A DNA stretch of 64,000 bases, from contig NC_009142.1 in NCBI RefSeq assembly GCF_000062885.1, positions 2,283,584 to 2,347,583 on the forward strand, in the 5' to 3' direction. Position numbers and translations under genes: made by a program. The notes beneath the pieces were generated by a model. It made no database searches. It saw only the letters and a program-made list of their open reading frames with translations, and was not told the DNA's origin. Position 1 is the first letter of the stretch; each line of letters opens with the position of its first letter. Source of the DNA: Saccharopolyspora erythraea NRRL 2338. Lineage in GTDB: Bacteria > Actinomycetota > Actinomycetes > Mycobacteriales > Pseudonocardiaceae. Of the stretch, positions 1 to 10,643 are shown in pieces.

Positions 1-2
1 GC

Positions 3-173
3 AAGCGGGCCCGGGGCGCGGTCGTCACGAACTGCTTCGCCAACGCCAAGGGCTGGTACTTCATGGAGGAGAGCCGGCGCAGCGGCGAACCGTGGACGAC
101 GATCGCCCCGATCGACAAGGCCAAGCTCGCCCCGCGCATCCAGGACCTGCTGAAGACCATCCCGCGCGACTGA
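3..173 (+). CDS. C-terminal end of an unrecognised protein (partial)
   Basis: The reading frame is open from the window edge to a TGA at 171-173 and gives about 56 residues, including NCFANAKGWYFMEES and ending KTIPRD. It is a real gene end on composition: codon third positions are G/C rich and a strong hairpin follows the stop. I do not recognise the family, and too little is present to assign domains. In related actinobacteria pyrimidine genes such as pyrF often precede mihF, but this tail does not look like PyrF. Confidence 0.6.
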   Translation, partial: KRARGAVVTNCFANAKGWYFMEESRRSGEPWTTIAPIDKAKLAPRIQDLLKTIPRD

Positions 174-193
174 GCGGACGCACGATCGACGCC

Positions 194-234
194 CACCGGG
201 CGGCTGACGGGAACAACTCGTCGGCCGCCCGGTG
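194..234. terminator. Hairpin terminator after the partial gene
   Basis: An 11-base arm, CACCGGGCGGC, pairs perfectly with GCCGCCCGGTG across a 19-base loop, starting 20 bases after the upstream stop codon. No clear T-tract follows, which is usual in high-GC actinobacteria. Confidence 0.6.
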
Positions 235-1165
235 TCGCATGCCGGCACATCGGAGACGAACGAGAGCAGCGATGGCCCTGCGACGCCGCTGGCGCGGCTT
301 TGCGCACCAGGCTGGCTTCTGAGGCGCAGGGAGGCCTTTGGGGCACCATCGAAGCCATCAGAACGGCTACAGCGCCGCGGTTTCACACCTGCCCCAGCAG
401 CAGAGAGCCACAAGGGCACCACCACACCCACAACGGCCGACCTGGCACAGCAGGGCCGAATGGTGCGCGTATGGAAAGCCATTCGGCCTATCGGACTCAC
501 CATCCGAAGTAGCAGCGGCCACAGCGAAAGGGACGAACGCCGAACCCGAGGTGAGCCCGCCCGCGCATGGTCGTCCGCCCCGCAAGCTGGCGCGATCCTG
601 CCGTGCGGCACCTCACCCGTGCCCGCTGCAGCGACGCCGTAGCCCCGTTCGGCGAGGCCGTTGCTCCGAGTGGAGTACGTCACCGGAGGTCACCGGCGCT
701 ACGCGCGGTGACGCGCTCCGTCGCAGTCGAGTGCCGCCTCCGCGGGGCACTCGGACACCCGGTTACCGGCCGGTAGAGGAGCGGTTCGAAGGCGCTGAAC
801 CGATGCCCGAGCCACCCGCGAACCGGCGCCTGCGGGAGGCTCGGACGGAGGTCTTCGTCACTCGTCCTCATGCGCGCCGCGGAGCCCGACCTGACCTGCG
901 ATGACACCCCCAGCGTCGCTCAACTGCCCGGAAATCGGACACATCGGAACAGTTTTGGCTGAGATTAGTGCACTTCAGCGGCTTTGTTGGTAGTACTTGC
1001 AGCGGCCCCGTGCTCGTGCGTGCCGTGTACGAGTGGTCCTGGAGGGCCAGGCGGCGGAACCCCCGGTGAACCTCGCTCACAAAAGTCGGACCCGCGTGGA
1101 ACCCGGCCGGGCAGGCTCGGTACCGTCGCCGCACCGATCAAGAGAAACCCCACATCACGGAGGAC
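235..1165. other. About 930 bases with no convincing gene, upstream of mihF
   Basis: Several overlapping open frames exist on both strands, but none has a Shine-Dalgarno site, a recognisable domain or steady codon-position bias. The stretch is visibly less GC-rich than its surroundings, especially 300-560 and 900-1000. It probably contains the mihF promoter (possibly around GGTACCGT near 1119) and may include the remains of a decayed gene, but I cannot identify one. Confidence 0.4.
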
Positions 1166-1486
1166 ATGGTGGCCCTTCCCCAGCTGACCGAGGAGCAGCG
1201 GGCAGCAGCTTTGGAAAAGGCGGCTGCCGCCCGTCGCGCCCGAGCTGAGCTCAAGGAGCGCCTCAAGCGAGGCGGAACCAGCCTGGCCCAGGTCCTGCAG
1301 GACGCCGACGAGAACGAGGTCTTGGGCAAGATGAAGGTCTCCGCCCTTCTCGAGGCCCTGCCCGGCGTCGGCAAGGTGCGCGCTCAGCAGATCATGGAGC
1401 GGCTGGAGATCGCCAACAGCCGTCGGCTGCGTGGCCTTGGTGAGCGGCAGCGCAAGGCGCTGCTCGCCGAGTTCAGCGGCGAGTGA
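1166..1486 (+). CDS. mihF: Actinobacterial integration host factor (mIHF)
   Basis: A 106-residue basic nucleoid-associated protein of the mIHF family, which binds and bends DNA and is found only in actinobacteria. Residues 1-35 form a charged helix rich in Ala, Arg and Lys. Residues 66-73 (PGVGKVRA) are the helix-two-turn-helix DNA-contact motif, and the C-terminal helix [13 protein letters not shown] is typical. Start: ATG at 1166 follows a GGAGGA-type ribosome site by about five bases. It overlaps gmk by four bases (GTGA), so the two are probably translationally coupled. The mihF-gmk-rpoZ-coaBC-metK order is conserved in the phylum. Confidence 0.95.
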   Translation: MVALPQLTEEQRAAALEKAAAARRARAELKERLKRGGTSLAQVLQDADENEVLGKMKVSALLEALPGVGKVRAQQIMERLEIANSRRLRGLGERQRKALLAEFSGE

Positions 1487-2085
1487 TCGACGCGAAAACC
1501 GGCGTTGAGCCGGGGCCCACCCATCAGGGTCGGCCTCGGCTCACCGTCGTTTCCGGGCCTTCCGGCGTCGGCAAGTCCAGCGTGCTGAACGAGCTGCGCA
1601 GGCAGGCACCCGAGGTGTTCTTCAGCGTCTCGGCCACCACCAGACCGCCTCGGGCCGGTGAGATCGACGGCGTGCACTACCACTTCGTCGACACCGCGGA
1701 GTTCGAGCGGATGGTGGCCGCGGGCGAGATGCTCGAGCACGCCCGCTACGCGGGCAACCTCTACGGGACCCCGCGCGGGCCGGTCGAGGCCGCGCTGGCC
1801 GCGGGCCGGGCGGCGGTGCTGGAGATCGAGCTGCAGGGCGCCCGCCAGGTGCGCCGGGCGATGCCCGAGGCGCAGTTGGTGATGCTGCTGCCGCCGTCGT
1901 GGGAGGTGCTGGTGGAGCGGCTGACCGGCCGCGGCACCGAGGACCCCGAGGTGGTGCGCAAGCGCCTGGAGACCGCGCGCGAGGAGCTCGCCGCCGAGTC
2001 CGAGTTCGACGCGACCGTGGTCAACGCCGACGTGCGGTCGGCGACCAGCGAATTGATAGGATTGGTGGTCGGCCGCCAACGGTGA
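1483..2085 (+). CDS. gmk: Guanylate kinase
   Basis: Phosphorylates GMP to GDP with ATP in the cytoplasm. The 200-residue protein has the P-loop GPSGVGKSS at about 25-33, the GMP-binding segment [20 protein letters not shown] at about 51-70, and the lid region near [17 protein letters not shown]. Length is normal for the family, with a short N-terminal extension of about 20 residues before the first strand. Start is GTG at 1483, overlapping the mihF stop; no separate strong ribosome site is needed if coupled. Confidence 0.97.
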   Translation: MIDAKTGVEPGPTHQGRPRLTVVSGPSGVGKSSVLNELRRQAPEVFFSVSATTRPPRAGEIDGVHYHFVDTAEFERMVAAGEMLEHARYAGNLYGTPRGPVEAALAAGRAAVLEIELQGARQVRRAMPEAQLVMLLPPSWEVLVERLTGRGTEDPEVVRKRLETAREELAAESEFDATVVNADVRSATSELIGLVVGRQR

Positions 2086-2317
2086 GACCGTTCGACGCGG
2101 ACCGGGGCGACCCGGTTCGCGCCGACGCGCAGCCGGACGGGGGCGGTCGGACGGCTGCCGCCGAGCGGACCACGCCCAGCGAGCCCGGCCCGCCAGGACC
2201 GGCCCCGGCCGGGCCTGGAGCCGGTCGGCACTGCCGGACGCCCGCCGCGCCCGTCGGCGCACAAGCCCGGCACCGGCACCGGTGCCCGTTCATTCACGAG
2301 GAGCAGGAGCCACTCAC

Positions 2318-2611
2318 GTGAGCACCCCCAACGCTCTGGCTGCGTTCAACAGCAGCCCGTCGCTCAACGCCCCGGAGGGCATCACCAACCCGCCGATCGA
2401 CGACCTGCTCGAGCAGGTCAGCTCGAAGTACGCGCTGGTGATCTACTCCGCCAAGCGCGCGCGGCAGATCAACGACTACTACGCGCAGCTCGGCGAGGGC
2501 CTGCTGGAGTACGTCGGCCCGCTGGTCGAGCCGGGCCCGCGGGAGAAGCCGCTGTCGATCGCGCTGCGCGAGATCCACGCCGGCGTGCTCGAGCACACCG
2601 AAGGCGAATGA
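2318..2611 (+). CDS. rpoZ: DNA-directed RNA polymerase omega subunit
   Basis: A 97-residue omega subunit that helps assemble and stabilise RNA polymerase around beta-prime. The conserved core runs [20 protein letters not shown], then [13 protein letters not shown] and [14 protein letters not shown]. An upstream in-frame ATG at 2282 would add 12 residues, but the GTG at 2318 follows GAGGAGCAGGAG at the right distance and gives the family's usual N-terminus (STPNAL), so I chose it. About 230 bases without a gene separate it from gmk. It overlaps coaBC by four bases. Confidence 0.95.
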   Translation: MSTPNALAAFNSSPSLNAPEGITNPPIDDLLEQVSSKYALVIYSAKRARQINDYYAQLGEGLLEYVGPLVEPGPREKPLSIALREIHAGVLEHTEGE

Positions 2612-3861
2612 CGACCCCGCGCGCCGAGGACCGCCCGCCGCGGGTGGTCCTCGGCGTCGGTGGCGGCATCGCCGCCTACAAGGCGTGCGAGGTGCTGCGT
2701 CGGCTCACCGAGTCCGGGCACCACGTGCGGGTGGTCCCGACCGAGGCGGCGTTGCGCTTCGTCGGCGCCGCCACCTTCGAGGCGCTGTCCGGGCAGCCCG
2801 TGCAGACCGGTGTCTTCACCGACGTCGAGCAGGTGCCGCACGTCCGGCTCGGCCAGGAGGCCGACCTGGTCGTGGTCGCCCCGGCGACCGCCGACCTGAT
2901 GGCCCGCGCCGCCCACGGCATGGCCGACGACCTGCTGACCTCCACTCTGCTCACCGCACGGTGTCCGGTGCTGATGGTGCCCGCGATGCACACCGAGATG
3001 TGGGAGCACGCCGCGACCCGCGACAACGTCGCCCTGCTGCGCAGCAGGGGCGTCGTGGTGGCCGAGCCCGACAGCGGGCGGCTCACCGGCGCCGACACCG
3101 GCAAGGGCCGGCTGCCCGACCCGGCCGAGATCGTCGACCTCGCCCGGCTCCTGCTGGCCGAGCCCGCCGCGCTGCCCCACGACCTGGCGGGCCGCCGCGT
3201 GGTCGTCTCGGCCGGTGGCAACCGCGAGCCGCTGGACCCGGTGCGCTACCTGGGCAACCGCTCGTCGGGGCGCCAGGGCTACGCGCTGGCCCGGGTCGCC
3301 GCGCACCGCGGTGCCGACGTCACGCTTGTGGCGGCCTACACCGCCGACCTGGCGCCACCCGCCGGGGTGCGGGTGGTCAGGGCGGGTACGGCCCAGGAGA
3401 TGCGCGCGGCGCTGCTGGCCGAGTCCGACGGTGCCGACGCGGTGGTGATGGCGGCCGCGGTCGCCGACTTCCGGCCGGAGTCGCTGGCCGAGCACAAGAT
3501 CAAGAAGTCCGACCAGGACCCGGACCCGGTCAAGCTGACCCGCAATCCCGACATCCTCGCCGAGCTGGTGCAGGCACGCCGGGACGGGCGGCTGCGGGTG
3601 CCGGTGATCGTCGGGTTCGCCGCCGAGACCGGTGACCCCGGCACCACGGTCCTCGACTACGGTCGCGCGAAGCTCGCCCGCAAGGCCTGCGACCTGCTGG
3701 TCGTCAACGCCGTCGGCGAAGGCGGCGCCTTCGAGGGCGAGGACAACGGGGGCTGGCTGCTCGCCGCCGACGGCGCCGAGAGCCCGATCCGCCACGGCTC
3801 CAAGTCGCTGCTAGCGTCCACATTGTGGGATGCGGTGAGCCTGCGGCTGGGGCGACAGTAA
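2608..3861 (+). CDS. coaBC: Bifunctional phosphopantothenoylcysteine decarboxylase / phosphopantothenate-cysteine ligase
   Basis: Carries out two steps of coenzyme A synthesis: joins cysteine to 4'-phosphopantothenate, then decarboxylates the product using FMN. The 417-residue protein has the CoaC half first, with flavin-binding [10 protein letters not shown] near 16-25, the catalytic His in VPHVRLG at about 78, and the substrate motif PAMHTEMW near 125. The CoaB half begins near 190 with [12 protein letters not shown] and contains the KIKK segment. It starts ATG inside the rpoZ stop, in an operon with gmk and rpoZ. Confidence 0.96.
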   Translation: MTTPRAEDRPPRVVLGVGGGIAAYKACEVLRRLTESGHHVRVVPTEAALRFVGAATFEALSGQPVQTGVFTDVEQVPHVRLGQEADLVVVAPATADLMARAAHGMADDLLTSTLLTARCPVLMVPAMHTEMWEHAATRDNVALLRSRGVVVAEPDSGRLTGADTGKGRLPDPAEIVDLARLLLAEPAALPHDLAGRRVVVSAGGNREPLDPVRYLGNRSSGRQGYALARVAAHRGADVTLVAAYTADLAPPAGVRVVRAGTAQEMRAALLAESDGADAVVMAAAVADFRPESLAEHKIKKSDQDPDPVKLTRNPDILAELVQARRDGRLRVPVIVGFAAETGDPGTTVLDYGRAKLARKACDLLVVNAVGEGGAFEGEDNGGWLLAADGAESPIRHGSKSLLASTLWDAVSLRLGRQ

Positions 3862-3938
3862 CCTCGAAGCCAAATCTTCAGAGCATTTCCCGCCGCACCG
3901 CACCGGCGGCGTAGTCTTCGAACCATCCAGGGAGAGTT

Positions 3939-5159
<1,221 letters not shown>

Positions 5160-5173
5160 GCCGTTCCCGACGC

Positions 5174-5224
5174 CGACCGCGGGCGGGTGGTACCGGGAGA
5201 CCGGTCGCCACCCGCCCGCGGTCG
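5174..5224. terminator. Bidirectional terminator between metK and the protease gene
   Basis: Perfect 17-base arms (CGACCGCGGGCGGGTGG and its complement) flank a 17-base loop. It lies 15 bases after metK and 15 bases after the convergent protease gene, so it can stop transcription from both sides. Confidence 0.85.
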
Positions 5225-5239
5225 TTGTACGGGCAGTCG

Positions 5240-5998
5240 TCAGGCGGTGCCCATGGTCTGGGCGATCCAGTCGGCGTGCGCGACGACGCTGGTGTAGCCG
5301 GCCCAGCCGCTGCCCGCGGGCTGGTGGCCGATGGCGCAGACACCGCCCTGCACGATCCGGCCGGTGGCCGGGCTCTTGACCAGCACCGGGCCGCCGGAGT
5401 CGCCGCCGGCGACGCTGCCGTCGGTGTCGGTGCACAGCACCGGGGTGGCGAGGTTGTCCAGCTCGCAGGTGGCGTCGCTGACGGTGCCGTCGGCGTACTT
5501 GAGGTTCTCCGGCAGCGGGCCCGACCAGTCCGGCTTCTCCGAGCCCCAGCCCATCACGGTGGCGGCCTGGCCGTCGGCCAGGTCCTCGGCGGTGGCCAGC
5601 GGGGAGTACTCGGTGTGCACCTCCCTGTCGAGTTTGAGCAGTGCGATGTCGCTGGTGGGCCAGTCGTAGTCGGGGTGGATGAAGACCTCCGACACCCCCG
5701 CCTCGGTGCCGCCGCTGCTGCGTTGCAGCGAGCCGACGCGCACCGAGAAGTCGCCGCCGCCCTCGACGCAGTGCGCGGCGGTGATCACCCAGGTGCCGGC
5801 CACGATGGACGAGGTGCAGGTGAACGAGCCGCCGTTGTGCAGCGCCGAGATCCACGGCGTCTCGGTCCGCACCTCACCGCCGCCCACGATGTAGGTGCCG
5901 GGCTCGTCGGCACCGGCCGTCGCGGTGGTGGCCAGCGCCGTGGCGCAGGCCATCGCCGCCACGCCCAGCACCGCCGCGGATTCGCGCCAGGTTCCCAT
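5240..5998 (-). CDS. Secreted chymotrypsin-family (S1) serine protease
   Basis: A 252-residue exported protease. Residues 1-30 are a signal peptide; the mature enzyme probably begins at IVGG (37-40), the usual S1 activation sequence. The triad is present: His76 in TAAHC, Asp117 in SDIALL, Ser201 in GGDSGGP. Cysteines pair as in bacterial trypsin-like enzymes. The residue six before the catalytic Ser is Ser, not the Asp of true trypsins, so arginine/lysine specificity is doubtful and chymotrypsin-like cleavage is more likely. Start: ATG at 5998 lies six bases after GGAGGGG; an ATG six bases upstream is too close to that site. It converges on metK. Confidence 0.9.
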   Translation of the reverse strand: MGTWRESAAVLGVAAMACATALATTATAGADEPGTYIVGGGEVRTETPWISALHNGGSFTCTSSIVAGTWVITAAHCVEGGGDFSVRVGSLQRSSGGTEAGVSEVFIHPDYDWPTSDIALLKLDREVHTEYSPLATAEDLADGQAATVMGWGSEKPDWSGPLPENLKYADGTVSDATCELDNLATPVLCTDTDGSVAGGDSGGPVLVKSPATGRIVQGGVCAIGHQPAGSGWAGYTSVVAHADWIAQTMGTA

Positions 5999-6213
5999 GG
6001 TCATCCCCTCCGGAAGAAACAGCGATCGCCGCACAGGCAAAGCGCGGAATGGGAAGAATGATGTCCTCGGGCGCTGCCGGCCCCACACCGCCGAACGGCC
6101 GCTGCGGAAAATGGCGATTAATTGGGAACGAATCGGGAAATCAATTCCGCGGGCCGCATTTTCCGGCGAACGGAGCAATTCACCGGCAGGTTCGGCGGAG
6201 TCCGGGTTAGGCT

Positions 6214-6942
6214 GTGCTGGTGGAACCGCTCCTGGCGGAACGCACCTTCACCCCGTACGGGCCGTCGCACTGGGTGCTGATGGGCCTGATCGTCGTGGGA
6301 TCGGTGGCGCTGGCGGTGCTGGGCCACCACTGGGGCCGCACCGCCGCGGCCCGGTGGTTCGCCCGCGGGTTCGCGCTGGCGATGCTGGCGTTCCTGGTCC
6401 CGATGCTGGTCTACCGGCATCTGCCTGCGCAGTGGGACGTCGAGGTGTCGCTGCCGCTGCACCTGTGCGACCTGGCGTGGATGACCGCGGTCTACGCGCT
6501 GTGGACGCGCAGCCAGTGGGCCTACGCGCTGACCTACTACTGGGGTCTCACGCTGACCCCGCAGGCCATGATCACCCCGGCGCTGGACGCCCCCGACTTC
6601 CCGCACCTGGATTTCATCGACTTCTGGGCGCAGCACCTGGTGGTGGTGTGGGCGGCGGCATTCCTCACCTGGGGAATGGACATGCGCCCGGAATGGCGCG
6701 ACTACTGGCGGTCGGTGGCGGTCACCTTCGCGTGGGGTGTCGTGGTCCTGGTTTTCAACGAATCGGCGGGCACCAATTACGGTTTCCTCAACAGCAAACC
6801 GGAGAACCCGTCGCTGCTGGACCTGATGGGCGGCTGGCCCTGGTACCTGGGGGTCGAGATCGTGGTGGGGATGGCGGCCTGGGCGCTGGTGACCTGGCCG
6901 TGGACGCGGCAGCGGGTTCAGGGCATGGCGAAGCCCTGCTGA
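6214..6942 (+). CDS. YwaF/TIGR02206-type integral membrane protein
   Basis: A 242-residue membrane protein with about six to seven hydrophobic helices. It has the family hallmark LPLHLCDLAW near 75-85, then YYWGLTLTPQAMITP, FWAQHLVVVWAA and FNESAGTNYGFLNSKP. Proteins of this type (related to TMEM164) have no firmly established bacterial function. Start GTG at 6214 follows no strong ribosome site; GTG at 6220 is an alternative. The 3' end overlaps the 3' end of trmL on the other strand by 25 bases. Confidence 0.8.
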   Translation: MLVEPLLAERTFTPYGPSHWVLMGLIVVGSVALAVLGHHWGRTAAARWFARGFALAMLAFLVPMLVYRHLPAQWDVEVSLPLHLCDLAWMTAVYALWTRSQWAYALTYYWGLTLTPQAMITPALDAPDFPHLDFIDFWAQHLVVVWAAAFLTWGMDMRPEWRDYWRSVAVTFAWGVVVLVFNESAGTNYGFLNSKPENPSLLDLMGGWPWYLGVEIVVGMAAWALVTWPWTRQRVQGMAKPC

Positions 6943-7376
6943 CGCCACGCCTCGTAGACGGCGATGGCCGCGGAGTTGGCGAGGTTGAGCGAGCGGTTGC
7001 CGGGCAGCATGGGGATCCGCAGCGGCGTGACGTAGTCGGCTTCCAGCAGTTCCGGGGGCAGCCCGACCGACTCCGGCCCGAACATCAGCACGTCGCCGGG
7101 GCGGTAGGACACCGTTTCGTAGGAGCGGGTGGCCGACGAGCTGAACGCGAACACCCGGTCCGGGCGCAGTGCCGTCCACGCCGCGTCCAGGTCCGGGTGC
7201 ACGTGCAGGGCGGCGCGGTCGTGGTAGTCCAGCCCCGCCCTGCGCAGCTTCGCGTCGTCCACGGAGAACCCCAGCGGCTCGATCAGGTGCAGGGCGGCGC
7301 CGGAGCCGGCGGCCATGCGGATCGCGTTCCCGGTGTTGCCCGGGATCTCGGGGTGGTAGAAGACGACGTGGAACAC
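6918..7376 (-). CDS. trmL: tRNA (cytidine/uridine-34 2'-O)-methyltransferase
   Basis: A small SPOUT-class methyltransferase that 2'-O-methylates the wobble base of certain leucine tRNAs using S-adenosylmethionine. The 152-residue protein begins VFHVVFYHPEIPGNTGNAIR, the family N-terminus, and has the knot motifs GPESVGLP and MLPGNRSLNLANSAAIAVYE. Start GTG at 7376 follows GAAAGGA. The frame can be read upstream to an ATG at 7463, but that extension is repeat sequence. Single-domain length matches TrmL rather than the longer TrmH/RlmB enzymes. Confidence 0.92.
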   Translation of the reverse strand: MFHVVFYHPEIPGNTGNAIRMAAGSGAALHLIEPLGFSVDDAKLRRAGLDYHDRAALHVHPDLDAAWTALRPDRVFAFSSSATRSYETVSYRPGDVLMFGPESVGLPPELLEADYVTPLRIPMLPGNRSLNLANSAAIAVYEAWRQQGFAMP

Positions 7377-7401
7377 GCGGGTCCTTTCAGAATGCCGGTC
7401 T

Positions 7402-7503
7402 GTGAACGCACGCTGCGCGGCGGTGCGGGTTGCGGGGTGCGCCAAGCGGCTGCGCCGCTTCACCGATCACAGACAGCCTTTCAAGTTCCGGAGCTTGCCG
7501 GAA
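7402..7503 (+). repeat. Family 1 dispersed repeat, copy A (partial), with adjacent palindrome
   Basis: Positions 7416-7460 resemble the second module of the repeat at 52.2 kb: GGCGGTGCGGGTTGCG, then GCCAAGCGGCTGCGCCGCTT, in which AAGCGG pairs with CCGCTT. The first module is missing. Just downstream, TTCCGG-AGCTTG-CCGGAA forms a palindrome at 7486-7503. The element fills the gap between trmL and the lysA relic. Confidence 0.6.
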
Positions 7504-7537
7504 TGGTAATGACCCGCCGTGACCGCCCTGGCGGGGA

Positions 7538-8342
7538 TCACACGAGTCCGCCCGTGGCCTGCACGGCGTGCCCGCCGCCGATGTTGAGCTGCCGAAGGCA
7601 CGTGCCGTGGCGCAGCGCGATCTCGGTCATGAACGCGGCCAGGCGCCGCACGGCGTCCTCGTAGACGCCGACGTCGGTGATCTGCGAGCCGATGTGGCAG
7701 TGCAGGCCGACGAGTTCGAGCCGGGGCTGCCGCCGGACGCGTTCGACCGCCTCGGCGGCGCGGCCCAGCGGGAACCCGAACTTCTGGTCGTCGACGCCGG
7801 TGGTCACCGCGCGGTGCGTGTGGCCGTCGACGCCCGGGGTGACACAGCACGTCTTGGCGGCGGGTGGCCGGCGCGCCCAGCCGGTCGATCTCGTCGAGCG
7901 GGTCGAGCACCACGCGCCCGACGCCCGCGGTGAGCGCCGCGCGCAGCTCGCGGTCCGGTTTGGCGTTGCCGTGCAACAGGATCCGTCGAGCCGGCCCGCC
8001 GGCGGCCAGGGCGGTGGCGAGCTCCCCGGACGAGCACACGTCGAGCGACAGGCCTCGCCCGCCACCAGCGCGGCCATCTCGCGGCACTGGAAAGCCCTGC
8101 CCGCGTAGGCGATCTCGGCGCCGGGCAGCGCCGCCTGGTAGGCGCGGCAGCGCGCCCGGACGGTGGCGGGGTCCACGACGTAGCCGGGCGTGTCGAAGGT
8201 CTCGGCCAGGTGCGCCGGGGAGGCACCACCGATGGTGATGTCGCCGTCGGGCAGCGCCGTCGGTGCGGTCCGACCAGATCCGCTCGTCCAGTCGCGTCGG
8301 CAAACAGATCCGCAGGCTCGGGATCAGCTCGGCGAGGGTCAC
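7538..8342 (-). pseudogene. Diaminopimelate decarboxylase relic (lysA-like), frameshifted and truncated
   Basis: Conserved LysA segments lie in order but in different frames. The N-terminus begins at GTG 8342 after a GAAGGGA site ([20 protein letters not shown]). Then come [37 protein letters not shown] and ILLHGNAK, and finally [30 protein letters not shown] and [10 protein letters not shown]. At least three frame changes are needed, and the gene stops at 7538 just after the GGGHA phosphate-binding motif, so the C-terminal third with its active-site cysteine is gone. No single product with lysine-biosynthetic activity can be made; a complete lysA is presumably elsewhere. Confidence 0.85.
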
Positions 8343-8507
8343 GGGATCTTTCCCTTCGGCTGGCGGGAAGTCCGTCCCACCCAGACCTACTCGCGGCGCC
8401 GCCGCCGCGGCGCCGTCCGGGTGGGTTCCTGACGGCGCCCGCGCCGGTTCTGACGTGCCCTTGACGTCGCGCCCGGCCGCGTCGGCGCGGTCTGGTAGAG
8501 AAGAGGC

Positions 8508-10529
8508 ATGGCAGGCGGGGACACGCGGAAGGGGGCGAAGGCGGAGCGGACCGCGGCCCCGCACCTGCCCGTGGCGCGCGTGCTGGTCGAGGTCCCGCTG
8601 CCCGCCCACCTGGACCGCCCGTTCGACTACCTGCTGCCCGACCGGCTGGACGGGGCCGCGGTGCCCGGTTGCAGGGTCCGGGTGCGCTTCAGCGGCAAGC
8701 TCGTGGATGGTTTCCTGCTGGAGCGGCGGGAGAGCTCGGACTTCAAGGGCAGCCTGCTGTGGGTCGAGCGTGTGCACTCGCCGGAGCCGGTGCTCTCGCC
8801 CGAGCTGCTGGAGCTGGCCCGCGCGGTCGCCGCCCGTTACGGCGGCATGCTCAGCGACGTGGTGCGGCTGGCGATCCCGCCCCGGCAGGCCAAGGTCGAG
8901 AAGGAGGCGCCCAGCGAACCGGTGCCGCCGCCCGCCCGCCCCTCCGGAGAGGCGTGGGCCGTCTACCAGCACGGCGGGTCGTTCCTGGACGCCGTGCACG
9001 CGGGGCGGACCGCCAGGGCGGTTTGGCAGGCGCTGCCGGGGGAGGACTGGCCGACCCGACTCGCCGAAGCCGCGGCGACCGCCGCCTCGGCGGGACGCGG
9101 CGCGGTGATCGTCGTACCCGACCACCGCGACGTCCAGCGCCTGCACGCGGCCTGCGCCGAGCTGGTCGGCGACGACGGTGTGGTCGCGCTGGTGTCGGAC
9201 CTCGGCCCGGCGGAGCGCTACCGGCGGTGGCTGTCGGTGCTGCGGGGCAGGACGCGGGTGGTCGTGGGTACCCGGGCGGCGATGTTCGCGCCGGTGCGGG
9301 ACCTGGGCCTGGCGGTGGTCTGGGACGACGGCGACGACCTGCACAGCTACCCGCAGGTCCCGTACCCGCACGCCCGCGACGTGCTCACCCACCGCGCGCA
9401 CGCGAGCGGTGCGGCGCTGGTCGTCGGCGGGTTCGCGCGCACGGCCGAGGCCGCGCTGCTCGTGCAGTCGGGATGGGCGCGCGAGATCGTCGCGCACCGC
9501 GACCAGGTGCGCGCCGCGGCCCCTCGGGTGACCGCGATCGGCGAGGACGACACCCAGCTCGCGCGCGATCCCGCGGCCCGCGCTGCGCGGCTGCCGTCGG
9601 TGGCCTTCGAGGCCGCGCGCGCCGCGTTGCGCGCCGGTGCGCCGGTGCTGGTGCAGGTCCCGCGGCGCGGTTACGTGCCCGCGCTCGCGTGCGGTGACTG
9701 CCGGGAGAGCGCGCGGTGCCGCCGCTGCGCCGGGCCGCTGGCGCTGCCCGGCGGCACCGAGGACGGCGCGCCGAAACCGGCCGCCTGCCGCTGGTGCGGT
9801 GCCGCCGAAGCGGCGTTCCGCTGCCCTTCCTGCGGATCGCGGCGCCTGCGCGCGGTCGCGGTGGGCGCGGGCCGGACCGCCGAGGAGCTCGGCCGGGCGT
9901 TCAGCGGCGTCGCGGTGCGCACCTCCGGCGGAGGAGAGGTGCTGGAGTCGGTGCCCGCCGGGCCCGCGCTGGTCGTCTGCACGCCCGGCGCGGAACCGGT
10001 CGCGGAGGGCGGCTACGGCGCCGCGCTGCTCCTGGACGGCCGGACGCTGCTGTCGCGTCCGGAGCTGCGCGCCTCCGAGCAGGCGTTGCGGTTGTGGTTC
10101 GCGGCGGCGGGGATGGTGCGTCCGGCAAAGGACGGCGGACGGGTCGTGGTCATGGCCGACTCGTCGTTGCAGCAGGTCCAGGCGCTGGTGCGCTGGGACC
10201 CCGCCTGGTTCGCCGCGCTGGAGCTGGCGGGCCGGGAGGAGCTGGGCTTCCCGCCGGCCAAGCGGGTGGCGGCGGTCGACGGCACCCCGGAGGCGATCGA
10301 GTCGTTGCTGGAGGTCGTCGAGATGCCCGCCACCGGCGAGGTGCTGGGACCGGTGCCGATCGGCGAGGTCGACGAGGAAGGCAACTCCGAGCGCGAGCGC
10401 GTGCTCGTCCGCGTGGAACGCACCGAGGGCAGGGCGCTGGCGACCGCCCTGCACGAGGCGCAGGCCGTGCGCGCCGCGCGCAAGGCGGCCGAGCTGCAGG
10501 TGCGGCTGGACCCGCTCGAACTGCTGTGA
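8508..10529 (+). CDS. priA: Primosomal protein N' (PriA), actinobacterial type
   Basis: Replication-restart protein of 673 residues. The N-terminal 3'-DNA-binding domain is clear ([20 protein letters not shown] to [10 protein letters not shown]), as is the zinc-binding region with paired cysteines ([13 protein letters not shown], then [20 protein letters not shown]), and RREELGFPP-like [14 protein letters not shown] near the C-terminus. The expected helicase Walker A (GxTGSGKT) and DEEH motifs are absent; the segments there read [10 protein letters not shown] and WDDGDDLH. This loss is known for actinobacterial PriA and implies no ATP-driven unwinding. Start ATG at 8508 follows GAGAAGAG. Confidence 0.93.
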   Translation: MAGGDTRKGAKAERTAAPHLPVARVLVEVPLPAHLDRPFDYLLPDRLDGAAVPGCRVRVRFSGKLVDGFLLERRESSDFKGSLLWVERVHSPEPVLSPELLELARAVAARYGGMLSDVVRLAIPPRQAKVEKEAPSEPVPPPARPSGEAWAVYQHGGSFLDAVHAGRTARAVWQALPGEDWPTRLAEAAATAASAGRGAVIVVPDHRDVQRLHAACAELVGDDGVVALVSDLGPAERYRRWLSVLRGRTRVVVGTRAAMFAPVRDLGLAVVWDDGDDLHSYPQVPYPHARDVLTHRAHASGAALVVGGFARTAEAALLVQSGWAREIVAHRDQVRAAAPRVTAIGEDDTQLARDPAARAARLPSVAFEAARAALRAGAPVLVQVPRRGYVPALACGDCRESARCRRCAGPLALPGGTEDGAPKPAACRWCGAAEAAFRCPSCGSRRLRAVAVGAGRTAEELGRAFSGVAVRTSGGGEVLESVPAGPALVVCTPGAEPVAEGGYGAALLLDGRTLLSRPELRASEQALRLWFAAAGMVRPAKDGGRVVVMADSSLQQVQALVRWDPAWFAALELAGREELGFPPAKRVAAVDGTPEAIESLLEVVEMPATGEVLGPVPIGEVDEEGNSERERVLVRVERTEGRALATALHEAQAVRAARKAAELQVRLDPLELL

Positions 10530-10540
10530 GCAGGCGGGCC

Positions 10541-10566
10541 GCTCGGCACATGTGCGTGTGCCGAGC
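10541..10566. terminator. Hairpin after priA
   Basis: GCTCGGCACA pairs with TGTGCCGAGC over a six-base loop, 11 bases after the priA stop. It also lies about 80 bases beyond the convergent deacetylase stop. Confidence 0.75.
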
Positions 10567-10643
10567 CACCTCTGCGCATGCCCCGCGAGCCACGCGCTGC
10601 GTCCCGGTCCGTGCTGGCAGGTGTGCCACGGGCCGGTGCCGGG

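Noticed and set aside
3862-3938. SAM riboswitch before metK, or FMN riboswitch before the rib genes
   Set aside because: The gaps are too short or lack the conserved multi-stem cores; rib genes overlap each other and rpe.
7467-10454. A 995-codon minus-strand open frame
   Set aside because: Most of it is the antisense of priA; only its last part coincides with one frame of the lysA relic. It is not a gene of its own.
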